NCBI GenBank assembly: GCA_029261715.1
Contig: JAJDAT010000001.1
Coordinates: 124,001-188,000, forward strand
Direction: 5' to 3'
Length of the DNA: 64,000 nt
Source of the DNA: Nitrospinia bacterium
Lineage (GTDB): Bacteria; Nitrospinota; Nitrospinia; Nitrospinales; JAJDAT01
The position numbers were made by a program, and so were the translations under genes. Under the pieces are notes generated by a model that was not told the DNA's origin, made no database searches, and worked only from the letters and a program-made list of their open reading frames with translations. Shown in pieces: positions 52,500-63,205 of this stretch. How positions within the stretch are numbered: the stretch's first letter is position 1; every line of letters starts with the position of its first letter.

Positions 52500-53498
52500 A
52501 TGAACGACGAATCGCCAAACAGGATTTTAAGGATTTTTAAAAAATTCTGTATTTTTTTTAGATCTTCTAGATCCTCCATTAGTCTTTTTCACAAAACCTG
52601 TATATTCCTCTGCTCTCTCCCCTTCTTTTTCGTCATTATTATTTATTTAAATTTATTCCGTAATCGCATAGCTTCATTTCCGATTAATATCCAAATTGCG
52701 GGAAATTTTAAACTTAATTTTGTCGGTATGGATACGATCGCTTGTTATTTGTATTTATTTGGAATTTGGGAACCAGATTTAACAGCCTATATTTACAAGA
52801 ATCTTAAGCCCGGAAAAACGTTTGTCGACGTCGGAGCCAATATTGGTTACTATTCGCTCCTGGCCGCGAAATTAGTCGGAGAGAAAGGACGCGTTATTTC
52901 AATAGAAGCGTCGCCAAAAATTTTCAGCGTTTTGCAGAGTAATACCCGACTTAACCCCTTCTCTTCAAATATCGAAGCGCACAATCTAGCTATAACCGAT
53001 AAACCTGGGAAAAACCCTGTATACCTTGGCCCCGATGGCAACTTAGGATCGACAACGACCTCTGCTACTCTCCAAGGGAAATTCCCTTATCGAAAATATA
53101 ATCTTGAAGCGCAGGTAGACGCTGTCACACTCGATTCCTTAATAGAATTAAAAGATATTAGTAACTTACAGATGATTAAAATCGACGTGGAAGGAACTGA
53201 ACGGGAGGTTATCGACGGATTAGTTGGAATAATTAAAAATGGACCGCTTGACCTAGAAATACTTATTGAGTTAACACCCCTTTGGTGGGGCAAACCAAAA
53301 CTAACAATCGAAGAAGTATTACAACCATTTCTTGATCATAACTATAACGCTTACATTGTTTCAAATTCTTATCTACCTTGGAGATACCTTTGGCCGTCCA
53401 TGATTCAACCTCCCAAAAGAACGACTTCTCCCATCAAATCAATTAGGGGACAATTGGATATAGTCCTTTCCAAACGAGACCAAGAATATTTATCCTAA
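52500..53498 (+). CDS. FkbM-family methyltransferase
   Basis: 332 residues with an N-terminal membrane segment (TCIFLCSLPFFFVIIIYLNLF) and an FkbM SAM-binding core: FVDVGANIGYYSLLAAKLVGEKGRVISIEASPKIFSVL, then IKIDVEGTEREVIDGL. FkbM-type enzymes O-methylate sugars or polyketide-type chains; membrane anchoring suggests a surface glycan substrate. It is a lone gene. Confidence 0.85.
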   Translation: MNDESPNRILRIFKKFCIFFRSSRSSISLFHKTCIFLCSLPFFFVIIIYLNLFRNRIASFPINIQIAGNFKLNFVGMDTIACYLYLFGIWEPDLTAYIYKNLKPGKTFVDVGANIGYYSLLAAKLVGEKGRVISIEASPKIFSVLQSNTRLNPFSSNIEAHNLAITDKPGKNPVYLGPDGNLGSTTTSATLQGKFPYRKYNLEAQVDAVTLDSLIELKDISNLQMIKIDVEGTEREVIDGLVGIIKNGPLDLEILIELTPLWWGKPKLTIEEVLQPFLDHNYNAYIVSNSYLPWRYLWPSMIQPPKRTTSPIKSIRGQLDIVLSKRDQEYLS

Positions 53499-53593
53499 GT
53501 TTGATCTAAAAATCAGTCGTTATAATAGATAACGCCGCTTTAAATGTGCTAACCTTTAAACTCCTAATCTAATAATTTAAAAGAAACGCCACC

Positions 53594-54418
53594 ATGAATT
53601 CTAAAAAAAATATCAATTATTTCTGCCTTATAGTTTTTTTGGCGATCAATTTCTGTCAACCTGCTTGGTCGGCTGAGACAGCTCAGCCATCAAAGTTCCA
53701 AAACATTTTAAAAGCTGGAACTCTTCGTGTTGGAGTTTCTTTGTTCACGCCATGGGTTTTTAAAGATAAAAAAGGGAAACTTGCAGGCTTTGAAATTGAC
53801 GTTGCCAATAAATTTTCTAAAGATATGGGCGTAACGCCGAGTTTTTTAATTCGCGATTGGGAAAAATTAATACCAGCTTTACTAAACGATGAGATTGATA
53901 TAATTATTGCCGGAATGGCCATCACTCCACAACGCGCTTTAAAGGTGAATTTCAGCATACCATACGCAACAGCGGGGACCAATTTAGCTACAAATATTGC
54001 GCTCACTAAAGATATTAAGAACGTGGAAGAATTGAACCAGAAGAAAATAAAAATTGGAGTGGTTGCCGAAACAGTATCGGAAAATCTCGCAAAAAGAGTT
54101 TTCAATCAAGCCTCGATCGTTTCTTATAAAACTTCGGATGAAGTTAAAAAAGAACTTATCTCGGGAAAAATTCATGTTTATATGGCATCTAAACCCATTC
54201 CTCTTTTTATTTCAATAGAACATCCAGATAAAGTCGACGTTCCTTTATCTTCTCCTCTATTAATTACGAAGGCAGGTTTTGCTATTAAAAAAGGAGATGG
54301 CGATTTTCTTAATTTCCTCGACTCCTGGATTATCGCACGCGAAGCTGACACCTGGTTAAAATCCACTCACGACTATTGGTTTAGGACTTTAAAATGGCGA
54401 CAGGAACCTACCCAGTAA
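53594..54418 (+). CDS. Periplasmic solute-binding protein family 3
   Basis: 274 residues with a signal peptide (YFCLIVFLAINFCQPAWSAE) and the family 3 pattern AGTLRVGVSLFTPWVFKDKKGKLAGFEIDVANKFSKDMG, plus IDIIIAGMAITPQRALKVNFSIPYA. It binds amino acids or similar small molecules for an ABC transporter or feeds a sensor. No ABC genes are next to it. Confidence 0.88.
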   Translation: MNSKKNINYFCLIVFLAINFCQPAWSAETAQPSKFQNILKAGTLRVGVSLFTPWVFKDKKGKLAGFEIDVANKFSKDMGVTPSFLIRDWEKLIPALLNDEIDIIIAGMAITPQRALKVNFSIPYATAGTNLATNIALTKDIKNVEELNQKKIKIGVVAETVSENLAKRVFNQASIVSYKTSDEVKKELISGKIHVYMASKPIPLFISIEHPDKVDVPLSSPLLITKAGFAIKKGDGDFLNFLDSWIIAREADTWLKSTHDYWFRTLKWRQEPTQ

Positions 54419-54795
54419 ATAACGAAGTTAAATATACCTCGTTTGTTTTAAATTTACTTAACGTCTTCGCGGTGTTAGCCATTTCTTTTTGGCTAATTGT
54501 TGTCGCTTGGGCTGGACCACCCACGCCAAAAATTGATGACGACCGTAGAAGCCCTCTTAACAAACAGGTCTTTGGTCCGCAACAGGATTGGAGAAACCCT
54601 AAAGTATCAAACAGCTTATCGATAAAAAGGGGAACAAAAAAACAAGAGGAAGATAAAGGGAGAATTAAAAGTAAACGTTTTAAACCTTATTATTATGATC
54701 CTGAAAAAGAAGGTGAAGTTTGGGACCCTTACTCAACAGGTTCCGAAAGAAATGCCAATCCAAAACCCCCAACGTTATTCCGGTTCCAATTTTAA
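54394..54795 (+). CDS. Hypothetical membrane-anchored protein
   Basis: 133 residues overlapping the solute-binding gene by 25 bases in another frame. One membrane helix (VFAVLAISFWLIVVAWAGP) is followed by a Pro/Lys/Asp-rich tail (KPYYYDPEKEGEVWDPYSTG). No family recognised. The overlap suggests translational coupling with the solute-binding gene. Confidence 0.6.
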   Translation: MATGTYPVNNEVKYTSFVLNLLNVFAVLAISFWLIVVAWAGPPTPKIDDDRRSPLNKQVFGPQQDWRNPKVSNSLSIKRGTKKQEEDKGRIKSKRFKPYYYDPEKEGEVWDPYSTGSERNANPKPPTLFRFQF

Positions 54796-54962
54796 TTCCT
54801 TCATAATTCTGTTCGTCTCTTAAATACTAACTCGGCAACTTCTGACTTGTCGAGTTCACCTTTGCCGCATCTCCAGCAGCTTCTATATAAGTAGTTTAGC
54901 GTTCAACACTTCAAGTAATGATTGCGCTTGATCAAAGATCGTTTTCTTCACTCCTTCAACTT

Positions 54963-55745
54963 TCATCGATGCTTTATAAACCAATCTAAACAGTTCTTCC
55001 ACATCTCGGGAACGGTAGGATCGTGACCAACACCTTCATGCAAGTTTATTTTTATCTGTTCCGGGTTGTACTTATAATTGGATACCAATTCATTCTGAAA
55101 TCTTAAGGCCCCGTCAGGCGGCACTAGAAAATCTTTTGCGCCACATTCGAGTAAAATCGCTGGGCAATGCGAGTAGGATTCTAAATGAGTTAAAGGATTG
55201 AAAGTATTATAAAAAAAGTCAGAGTACGTATCAGACTTACCTTGGTCGAAGTCAACATCCGGATTCATGTAATCTTTCATACCCGGTCGTAACCAATCGG
55301 GAGTCGCGATAGTAGATGCTACGCACTGAATTCTTTTATCAAACCCAGCGGCAGCCACAGCAACATCCCCTCCCATTGATATCCCACCCATAAAAACTTT
55401 AGTAGATACTTTTAAATTAATAAGAGCCCAGTCAATTATCCTGGTTGTGTCTAAGATCGTTTGTCCCAGCATCGGCCAAAAATTGTAACGATAATTAGCT
55501 GCAAGACGCGCGATTATTTCTTCCGTTTTTTCATGAGCCCGTTGCCCATGATCTATGGGGTCAAAACTAAGCGCCAAAAAACCTGAATTAGCGAGTTCAT
55601 CTAACTGGGGTTTTACATGTTCTTTGTTCCCTGTAAAACTGTCCAGCCAAATCGCCAATGGAATCTGTTTTTCTATATTATCTGGTTCCACCCAAAGAAC
55701 CGGAATTCGGTCAACAAGTTTAGATTGTATGTTTAGCTTACTCAT
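54963..55745 (-). CDS. Dienelactone-hydrolase-like alpha/beta hydrolase
   Basis: 260 residues. IPLAIWLDSFTGNKEHVKPQLDEL and ALSFDPIDHGQRAH are the entry motifs, then GGISMGGDVAVAAAGFD (Ser nucleophile), ECGAKDFLVPPDGALRF (Asp) and HEGVGHDPT (His), so the catalytic triad is complete. It is a soluble cytoplasmic esterase-type enzyme. Confidence 0.87.
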   Translation of the reverse strand: MSKLNIQSKLVDRIPVLWVEPDNIEKQIPLAIWLDSFTGNKEHVKPQLDELANSGFLALSFDPIDHGQRAHEKTEEIIARLAANYRYNFWPMLGQTILDTTRIIDWALINLKVSTKVFMGGISMGGDVAVAAAGFDKRIQCVASTIATPDWLRPGMKDYMNPDVDFDQGKSDTYSDFFYNTFNPLTHLESYSHCPAILLECGAKDFLVPPDGALRFQNELVSNYKYNPEQIKINLHEGVGHDPTVPEMWKNCLDWFIKHR

Positions 55746-56092
55746 TATAAATAGGTTTCCTAATCTATTTTCTCACGGGTAATATAACCTTAAGATCAAA
55801 TTAATTTGATCTTATAACATGAATTTAAAACGTCTATACCTTTTCAAATTAACTAATTATGCCATCCTCTCTAACGTTAAATAAGAAAAAATTAACTCAA
55901 ATTTTGTAAATAAACAAAGAATTCGCGACTTCCCTTATAAGGAAGTAGAAAAAAATCGGTATAAAAAAACGAAGCCAAAAACTGTTATACTTAGGAACTA
56001 AACCTATTATAATTTGATCAAAACAAAACTGACTCAATTTCAAAAAAAAATGGTCGTCAAAAAGATTCTTTGACCATTTCACTTCATTATTT

Positions 56093-58858
56093 ATGGAAAC
56101 AATACAGGCAGCAATAATCTTATTTTTAGCCGATTACGATTTCAAATTAGTTGTCGTTTCATATCTAATGATTGTTTTCGCATCCTATGCCGCTCTTGAG
56201 ATTTCCGTCTGTATTCGAGAAACACAAGATTCCACAAGAAAATATTGGATTTCAGCTTTCGGTTTTGTTTTGGGCGGCGGAGTATGGGCAATGCACTTCA
56301 TTGCAATGCTAGCCTATAAATTTTCCATACCTGTTGGATACAACCCCGCAATCACCTTTTTCTCTTCGCTGATGGCCATTATTCCAGCTAGTTACGCCAT
56401 CAAAATGGCAAATTCAAAAAGTCCGCTTTATGTGAGAATCACATCCGGAGGCTTTACCATGGGTATGGGTATCGTCTTCATGCACTATACCGGGATGGCA
56501 GCTCTGGAATTAGCGGCGCAATCTAAACATGACCCCGAGCTTGTTCTAACCTCCATAATAGTGGCCGTAGTCGCTTCTTCTGCGGCTTTATTATTCGCAC
56601 TTTGGTTGGGGAAATCCAATTACAAAAAATATAAAACGTTAAAAACCTTCACCGCTCTACTTATGGGCTTAGCGGCAGCTGGAATGCATTATACAGGAAT
56701 GGCTGCCGTCGAATTCATACCCAATCCAGCCTTTGTAGATATCGAATCAACCAACGGATTAGACCGTGAAACTCTAGCTATAATCATCGCAGTTTTTACA
56801 ATTATTATCTTAGGACTTTCAATCACAGCTTCCATCGCTCAACAAAAATTCCAAATACTTAAAAACTTAAAAGACGACTTAGAAGCAAGAGTCAACGCAC
56901 GCACTCAGGAATTACGTAACAAAACGGTGTTTTCTGAACTTCATAAAAATGTTGCGATTTCAACAACCCTCAACCTTTCAATCTATGAGGCAATGAAAAG
57001 GGCTGTTCAGCACATTTGTGAAGGGATTGAATGGCCAGTGGGTAACATGTATTTATTGGACCCTCAAAACACAGACCGCCTAGTCCCTTCCGAAGTCTGG
57101 TATTTAAAAGATCCAGACAAATACAGATTATTTAAAGACGAAACAAAACACATTTCATTTATTAAAGGGGTTGGCTTGCCAGGAAGAGTATTTGCCGCCG
57201 CAAAGCCTGAATGGGTTGAAGATGTTACCCTCGATTCAAGTTTCCCAAGAACACCGTTTGCAAAACAAAGCGGTTTAAAAACTGGATTCGCTTTTCCAAT
57301 AATAATTGGCGAAGAGGTTATAGGCATTATGCAGTTTTTTTCTGATAAAAAAGAAAAAACAAACTCCCCTCTTCTAGAACTGATGTCCGATGTTGGATTT
57401 TTGCTTGGAAGCTTTATCGATCGCAAGCGTATGGAAGAGAAAGCTATTCTTGCCAAAGAAACGGCTGAAAAAGCAAACCAGGCAAAAAGTAGATTCCTCG
57501 CGAATATGAGTCATGAAATTCGAACTCCAATGAACGCGATTCTCGGTTACTCTCAAATTATTTTGCGTAATAAAGATTTAGACCCCAGCATTATTGAAGC
57601 CATAAAGACTATCGACAATAGTGGACAGCACCTCATGAATTTGATCAACGATATTTTGGATATTTCCAAAATTGAAGCCGATCGAATGGAAATGGTCCTT
57701 TCTAATTTTGATCTAAACGACCTAATAGAAGGCCTTTCAGTTCTATTTGCTCCACGCTGTCATGAAAAAAACTTAAAGTGGGCCATTAAAAACCTAGAAG
57801 AACAATATTATGCATATACCGACGAGACAAAATTGAGGCAGATTCTTATTAATCTTATTGGCAACGCGATCAAGTTTACGGAAACAGGAGAAGTCTTTTT
57901 AAACGCAACCTCTCCGGAACAAGGTATATTTATATTCGAAATAAGCGACACGGGAAAAGGCATTCCAACAGAAGAACTCGAAACTATTTTTGAACCATTT
58001 CGCCAGTCTGATGAAGGACTAAAAAAAGGCGGTACCGGGCTAGGCTTGGCTATCTCTAAAAAACAAGCAAAACTGCTAGGAGGCGAATTGTTCGTTTATT
58101 CAGAAGTAGGCAAAGGATCTAGATTCATACTCAAAGTTCCCTTAAAACCCGCTATTCGCAAGGTATTACCACGTACCTCGCGCAGTTTAGAGATCTCTAA
58201 AGTTGCCAGTGGCTATAACGTCAAAGCGTTAATCATTGACGACTCAAAAGAAAACCGCGACCTTCTAAACCAAATACTACAAAGCATTGAAGTCGAAACT
58301 ATCCAAGCGGAAAATGGAAAAATAGGATTAGATCTTGTGCGAAAAAGCAAACCCGATATCATTTTCATGGACGTTCGGATGCCCGTCATGGATGGCTTAG
58401 AAGCCACAAAAAAAATCATAGAAGAATTTGGCCCCGATCGATTTAAAATTGTTGTTATATCGGCTTCTGTTCTGAGGCATGAAATTGAGCAATACTACAA
58501 TATGGGATGTCACGAAGTTATCCCAAAACCATTCCGAACGGAAGCCATTTTCGATTCTTTAACTAGACTTTTGGATATTGAATTTGAATACGTAGATAAA
58601 GAAAGCAATGAAGAAATAAAGCATCTAACAGAAGTAGACCTAGATTTATCAAAAGTACAACTTACCGAAGGTTTGCTAAACGATATATTCGACGCCGCCG
58701 AAAGCGGTAATTTTAAAAAATTGGAAGATATCATTGAAGCTCTCCCGACAAAAACAGCTGAAGACAAAAATCTAGTTGGATATTTATCTTCTCTAAAAAG
58801 TCGATATGATGTTGTAGGTTTTTTAAATTTTACAGAAAAGGTAAAGAATAATGGATGA
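56093..58858 (+). CDS. MHYT-domain hybrid sensor histidine kinase
   Basis: 921 residues. The membrane MHYT domain (about 1-260) has the three repeated motifs [18 protein letters not shown] and [14 protein letters not shown]-type domain (about 285-450) follows, then HisKA with [10 protein letters not shown], HATPase_c with [10 protein letters not shown], and a receiver domain with phospho-acceptor Asp in [14 protein letters not shown] 60-residue C-terminal helical tail is present. MHYT senses gases or copper in other proteins. Overlaps the next gene by 8 bases. Confidence 0.9.
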   Translation: METIQAAIILFLADYDFKLVVVSYLMIVFASYAALEISVCIRETQDSTRKYWISAFGFVLGGGVWAMHFIAMLAYKFSIPVGYNPAITFFSSLMAIIPASYAIKMANSKSPLYVRITSGGFTMGMGIVFMHYTGMAALELAAQSKHDPELVLTSIIVAVVASSAALLFALWLGKSNYKKYKTLKTFTALLMGLAAAGMHYTGMAAVEFIPNPAFVDIESTNGLDRETLAIIIAVFTIIILGLSITASIAQQKFQILKNLKDDLEARVNARTQELRNKTVFSELHKNVAISTTLNLSIYEAMKRAVQHICEGIEWPVGNMYLLDPQNTDRLVPSEVWYLKDPDKYRLFKDETKHISFIKGVGLPGRVFAAAKPEWVEDVTLDSSFPRTPFAKQSGLKTGFAFPIIIGEEVIGIMQFFSDKKEKTNSPLLELMSDVGFLLGSFIDRKRMEEKAILAKETAEKANQAKSRFLANMSHEIRTPMNAILGYSQIILRNKDLDPSIIEAIKTIDNSGQHLMNLINDILDISKIEADRMEMVLSNFDLNDLIEGLSVLFAPRCHEKNLKWAIKNLEEQYYAYTDETKLRQILINLIGNAIKFTETGEVFLNATSPEQGIFIFEISDTGKGIPTEELETIFEPFRQSDEGLKKGGTGLGLAISKKQAKLLGGELFVYSEVGKGSRFILKVPLKPAIRKVLPRTSRSLEISKVASGYNVKALIIDDSKENRDLLNQILQSIEVETIQAENGKIGLDLVRKSKPDIIFMDVRMPVMDGLEATKKIIEEFGPDRFKIVVISASVLRHEIEQYYNMGCHEVIPKPFRTEAIFDSLTRLLDIEFEYVDKESNEEIKHLTEVDLDLSKVQLTEGLLNDIFDAAESGNFKKLEDIIEALPTKTAEDKNLVGYLSSLKSRYDVVGFLNFTEKVKNNG

Positions 58859-59711
58859 ACCCATTTCTTTGAAAGATATGAAAATCCTACTGGTAGACGA
58901 TACCCCAGTAAATATTGACGTATTATCCAAAAGTTTAATGAACGAGGGGTATAACATTTTTGCAGCTCCTTCTGGCGACATGGCTCTGAAAATAATAGAT
59001 AAAATCCAGCCCGATTTGATTTTACTAGACATAATGATGCCCGGATTGGACGGCTTTGAAACCTGTCAAAGACTTAAAAGCAAAGAATCCACCAAAGATA
59101 TTCCTATTATTTTCATCACCGCAAAATCGGATAAAAGCGATGTCGTCAACGGATTTCAATTAGGAGGAGTCGACTACATAACCAAGCCTTTTAATTATGA
59201 AGAGGTTTTAAGACGCGTAGAAACTCATTTAAAAATTCGTAAGCTAATGACGAATCAAAAAGACCTCAACAATAAACTCGTAGACCTAACCGATGAACTG
59301 ATTGAAGGGAAAAATCATTACCAAGTCATTAGCGAAAAAACTTCCGATGGAATTTTCAAACTAGATCACGATAAAAAAATCATATCTTGCAACTCCAAGT
59401 TTTCTTCAATTTTGGGTTACCAGGAACGAGAAATCGTAGGCGTTTCAGTAGAAAAACTAATCAATGTGATCTCTCCAGAAGAAATAATCCCTCAGTTAAC
59501 CACAAAACGTTTTGGGGAACGCGCAACTCACAATTTAGAAGTTCAATTCTGCATTAACGAGAAATCCTCTATTTGGAACGAACGCAAATTTTACACATTA
59601 TTAGTCGATTCATTTGGCATATGGAACATGCCCAACAATTTGCTAATTCAAAAAAATAAAAACAAAAAGTTTTTGGGGACCCTTTGCTTTATTAAAAAAC
59701 CCACGAATTAA
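58851..59711 (+). CDS. Response regulator with PAS domain
   Basis: 286 residues. Receiver domain: [16 protein letters not shown], phospho-acceptor Asp in [28 protein letters not shown] domain follows: [34 protein letters not shown], ending [12 protein letters not shown]. It overlaps the hybrid kinase by 8 bases, so it is its likely phospho-partner. The final 70 residues have a truncated paralogue at 19630-19839. Confidence 0.88.
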   Translation: MDEPISLKDMKILLVDDTPVNIDVLSKSLMNEGYNIFAAPSGDMALKIIDKIQPDLILLDIMMPGLDGFETCQRLKSKESTKDIPIIFITAKSDKSDVVNGFQLGGVDYITKPFNYEEVLRRVETHLKIRKLMTNQKDLNNKLVDLTDELIEGKNHYQVISEKTSDGIFKLDHDKKIISCNSKFSSILGYQEREIVGVSVEKLINVISPEEIIPQLTTKRFGERATHNLEVQFCINEKSSIWNERKFYTLLVDSFGIWNMPNNLLIQKNKNKKFLGTLCFIKKPTN

Positions 59712-59895
59712 CCAACTCAATAGTACCAATCCCTCCCTTAACTAGTCTTTTTTCCGACCTAAATTCCAACCGCATTTTTAGTTCATCTTATTATTTTCGA
59801 ATTATTTTTCCGATTTATATGAGTTTGAGGTAATCTTTAATACTTAAACATCCAAAACACAAAACATCACATTTTTTTTAGAGAATAAGTTTGCT

Positions 59896-60981
59896 ATGCG
59901 ACCTAATCCATTGAAGCGGCAAAAAAAGATTTCCACGTTTCTTCAAGTTATATTCCTCGTATTTTTCTTTTTCTCGAATGCGCCTCTCTTAAGGGCGGAT
60001 ACTCCCCCAACCGACTTGACCGATTTAAGTATTCAAGAAATCCTTCAGTTGAGTATTAAAAGAAAAGCAGAACCTGAGAACAACACCCCCAAAAGCATAA
60101 CGGATCGTTTAAAGATAAGTTATCAGTACGTTCGAGTTCAATTTGAAGATTATTTAGACGGCTCTAACGAAAAAACAAACGAACAAATCTTAGACCAGTT
60201 CGATGTTGTTCCGACAAGAATTATTCAAGAAGCGCATTTAACAAAAATTACTTATGACGCATTAGATAATTTGTTTTTTAGTTTCCTAATTCCATACATA
60301 AAACAACAATCCGATCACATTAGCAAAGTAACAGGATTTGAACAGTTCACTATTGATTCATCCGGCATTGGAGATCTATCTTTGCTCGCTTCATACCCTT
60401 TGGAAAACATTGGAAGGCACAATTTCATGTTGCACGGAGGCATGAGTTTTCCGACAGGATCCATAGACGAAAAAGGCGACACCCCCTCTCCAGGAAGAAA
60501 TAATCAATTACCATATACCATGCAGTTGGGTTCAGGAACTTATGACCTTTTATTGGGAGGAAACTACGCCGCTAGATCGGGTATATATAGCTGGGGTGGC
60601 GAGGTTATGCAAAAATTTCGACTCGGTAGAAATTCTCGGGATTATAGCTTAGGCGATGTGTTGCAGATTTCAGCTTGTTTTAAGGTGAAACCCCGGCCAT
60701 GGATCGAACCTTCAATCACTTTTCGATCCACTTTTTGGAAAAAAATTGATGGCATAGATTCAGATCTACCTTCACCAAGATTAGTTCCAGTCGCAACTCC
60801 GGAGTTTTTTGGAGGAAGCAAAGTGAATGCCCTTTTCGGACTAAAACTTTTAGCTCCAGAGGGAATATTTAAAGGACAATCATTAAATATGGAAGGAGGT
60901 CTACCCGTTTATCAATACCTTAACGGTCCTCATCCAAAAGAAACCTGGAGAATACACGTAGGTTGGAATTGGAATTTTTAA
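59896..60981 (+). CDS. Outer-membrane transporter-like protein
   Basis: 361 residues with a signal peptide (FLQVIFLVFFFFSNAPLLRA). The mature protein has beta-barrel character with Gly/aromatic turns: HNFMLHGGMSFPTGSIDEKGD, YDLLLGGNYAARSGIYSWGGEVMQKF and the aromatic end VGWNWNF. It lies just before the YfiR-like gene (15-base gap), so the two may be cotranscribed. Function unknown. Confidence 0.7.
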   Translation: MRPNPLKRQKKISTFLQVIFLVFFFFSNAPLLRADTPPTDLTDLSIQEILQLSIKRKAEPENNTPKSITDRLKISYQYVRVQFEDYLDGSNEKTNEQILDQFDVVPTRIIQEAHLTKITYDALDNLFFSFLIPYIKQQSDHISKVTGFEQFTIDSSGIGDLSLLASYPLENIGRHNFMLHGGMSFPTGSIDEKGDTPSPGRNNQLPYTMQLGSGTYDLLLGGNYAARSGIYSWGGEVMQKFRLGRNSRDYSLGDVLQISACFKVKPRPWIEPSITFRSTFWKKIDGIDSDLPSPRLVPVATPEFFGGSKVNALFGLKLLAPEGIFKGQSLNMEGGLPVYQYLNGPHPKETWRIHVGWNWNF

Positions 60982-60996
60982 ATGCTTTAGAACTCC

Positions 60997-61605
60997 TTGA
61001 TCATAGATCGTAATGGCCGGTTAAGAAAATTGATCTCAACAAATCGAAATAAATATTTTATAAAGACTCAAGTCTTCGTACAACAACTAGCGTTAATTTA
61101 TATTTTCGCAGGGTTTTGTCACGCCGACCCCCTACCTGAAGTAGAAGAGTATCCTGCAAAGGTCGCATTACTTTATAACTTTGCCAAATTCGTTACATGG
61201 CCAAAAAACACCTTTAAAAGTGATGACTCTCCTTTCATTATTGGATTACTCGGAGAAAATGAATTCGGCGAAGCATTAAAGAGCATTGCCAATAAAACAA
61301 TTCATGGAAGACCCATTAAAATCCGGCAATTTCGAAACATATCAGACTTCGAACCTTCTCAAGTTTTGTTTACCAACTCTATTTTATTAGATGGTTTTTT
61401 AGAAGCTAATCCAGGACTCTTAGAAAAAAACGGTGTCCTTACAGTTGGACAAGATAAAGGTTTTTTAAAAACAAAGGGTATTTTATTGTTAACCGTTGAA
61501 AATGATCACCTTGTATTTAAAATTAACCTTGAATCGGCAAGACGCGCGAATATTGAAATCAGAGCCAACCTTTTAAATCTAGCCGCAGAAGTTTATGGAG
61601 AATAA
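60997..61605 (+). CDS. YfiR-family (DUF4154) periplasmic protein
   Basis: 202 residues starting with a TTG, since no ATG fits the frame here. An N-terminal hydrophobic segment (ALIYIFAGFCHA) acts as signal peptide. The YfiR pattern follows: EYPAKVALLYNFAKFVTWPKNTF, PFIIGLLGENEFGEAL, NGVLTVGQDKGFLKTKGILLLTVENDHLVFKINLESA. YfiR is a periplasmic inhibitor of diguanylate cyclase sensors. Here the partner is probably the CHASE8-like kinase downstream (51-base gap). Confidence 0.83.
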   Translation: MIIDRNGRLRKLISTNRNKYFIKTQVFVQQLALIYIFAGFCHADPLPEVEEYPAKVALLYNFAKFVTWPKNTFKSDDSPFIIGLLGENEFGEALKSIANKTIHGRPIKIRQFRNISDFEPSQVLFTNSILLDGFLEANPGLLEKNGVLTVGQDKGFLKTKGILLLTVENDHLVFKINLESARRANIEIRANLLNLAAEVYGE

Positions 61606-61656
61606 ATTATTTTTGTTTTCCAGCCAACCATTTCCTTTCATTAAATCCCGAAAAAC

Positions 61657-63048
61657 ATGAAAGAAAAGTTTAAAAATCTATCGATCTATAAAAAGTTGAC
61701 TGTCATTGTGACGTTAACCACTGTTTTTGCCATGATTCTTTCAACAATAGCTATCCTTTTTTGGCAAGAAGTGACTCTAACTCAATTTGCGGTTAAAGAA
61801 TTAGAGACTACGGCTGAAATTCTTGGCTCAAATGGTTCTGCCGCTTTAAGATTCAAAGTTCCTCGAGACGCGGAAAAAATACTTTCTTCTCTAAAAGCCA
61901 AAAATCATATCGTGGAAGCGCGATTTTATGATGATAAAAAAGTGAAGTTTGCGGAATACTCAAAAAATGGACCATCCCATTCCATTTCAGAATTCCCTTT
62001 AAAAGAAGGCCACACATTCACTTTTCGACGAATTGTTTTAGTCAAGCATATCTACCACGACAACGACTTCATCGGCATTATTCAAATCGTATCCGATTTG
62101 GAAAACCTTTATAGACATTTGATAGAGACTATCATCACGGCTATTTTTATTATCTTAATTTGTTCATTCCTTGCTATCTGGTTATCGTTTAAATTTCTTA
62201 GAGAAATTTCCAATCCAATTTCCAACTTATTAAATACTGCAAAAGAAGTATCTCAAGGTAGAGATTATAGTAAACGCGCTCAAATTTTTGCCGATGACGA
62301 TTTAGGGAAATTAACTGAAGGTTTTAATAACATGCTGCATCAGATAGAACTACGCGATGAAGAGTTACAAGAAGCTCATAGAGAACTCGAAAAAAGATTA
62401 TCTGAACAAAAAAAAGCCGAAATAAAAATTGAAAAAGGTTTACAAGAAAAAGAATTACTTCTTAAAGAACTTAAGCATAGGACCAAAAATAATCTGCAAA
62501 TCATCGCTAATTTGATAAAAATGCAGATTAATCAAATAGACGATGAAAAGTATTCCCGTATTTTTCAAGAAAACTATAATCGAATTTATTCAATCAGCAT
62601 TATTGAAGATAAGATATTTCGATCTGATGATTTAACTGAAATTGATGCCGATGATTATTTTAAAGTTATAGGAAAGCAAATCCTTGAACTCAGTCCATCT
62701 GGTTTACAGTCGACTAAATTAAATATTGAAACCAACGGACTAATGATTGACATAGAAAAAAGTATTAATTGCGGATTGATCGTCAATGAACTTATAACCA
62801 ATGCCATTAAATATGCCTTTCCCCAACAAAAAAACGGAGAGATTTTTATTGGATTGAAAAAACTAAATGAAACCAGATATGAATTTTTATATCAGGATAA
62901 TGGAATTGGTTTCCCAAAGGGTTTTGAAATCAAAAATTCAAACTCCATGGGTTTGAATTTAGTCACACTTCTAGCTGAGTACAATTTAGATGGCACCTTT
63001 GAACTGGAACCACATCAAGGAGCCAAATTCCGAATAACCTTCGAATAA
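61657..63048 (+). CDS. CHASE8-like, HAMP-containing sensor histidine kinase (HisKA_2/HWE-like)
   Basis: 463 residues. Membrane helices at about 12-34 and 156-178 flank a periplasmic CHASE8-like sensor (ELETTAEILGSNGSAALRF, VEARFYDDKK). A HAMP domain (ISNPISNLLNTAKEVSQGRDYSKR) is followed by a HisKA_2-type His box (LLKELKHRTKNNLQIIANLI) and HATPase_c (INCGLIVNELITNAIKYAFP, DNGIGFP). CHASE8 sensors with YfiR-like partners are known in diguanylate cyclases. This kinase version follows the YfiR-like gene. Confidence 0.88.
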   Translation: MKEKFKNLSIYKKLTVIVTLTTVFAMILSTIAILFWQEVTLTQFAVKELETTAEILGSNGSAALRFKVPRDAEKILSSLKAKNHIVEARFYDDKKVKFAEYSKNGPSHSISEFPLKEGHTFTFRRIVLVKHIYHDNDFIGIIQIVSDLENLYRHLIETIITAIFIILICSFLAIWLSFKFLREISNPISNLLNTAKEVSQGRDYSKRAQIFADDDLGKLTEGFNNMLHQIELRDEELQEAHRELEKRLSEQKKAEIKIEKGLQEKELLLKELKHRTKNNLQIIANLIKMQINQIDDEKYSRIFQENYNRIYSISIIEDKIFRSDDLTEIDADDYFKVIGKQILELSPSGLQSTKLNIETNGLMIDIEKSINCGLIVNELITNAIKYAFPQQKNGEIFIGLKKLNETRYEFLYQDNGIGFPKGFEIKNSNSMGLNLVTLLAEYNLDGTFELEPHQGAKFRITFE

Positions 63049-63205
63049 ACAATCAAATTCATTCCTTTACTGAATCGGCCATCCCCACATCCGCAAGGTT
63101 AAATTTCCTGCCCCCATTGGCAAAGCCCCACTTAAACGGTAGAATAATATAAAGGGTAAAAGGCAAATCAAAGTTTAAAGTTAATTTTAGATATCAAAAA
63201 AAATT

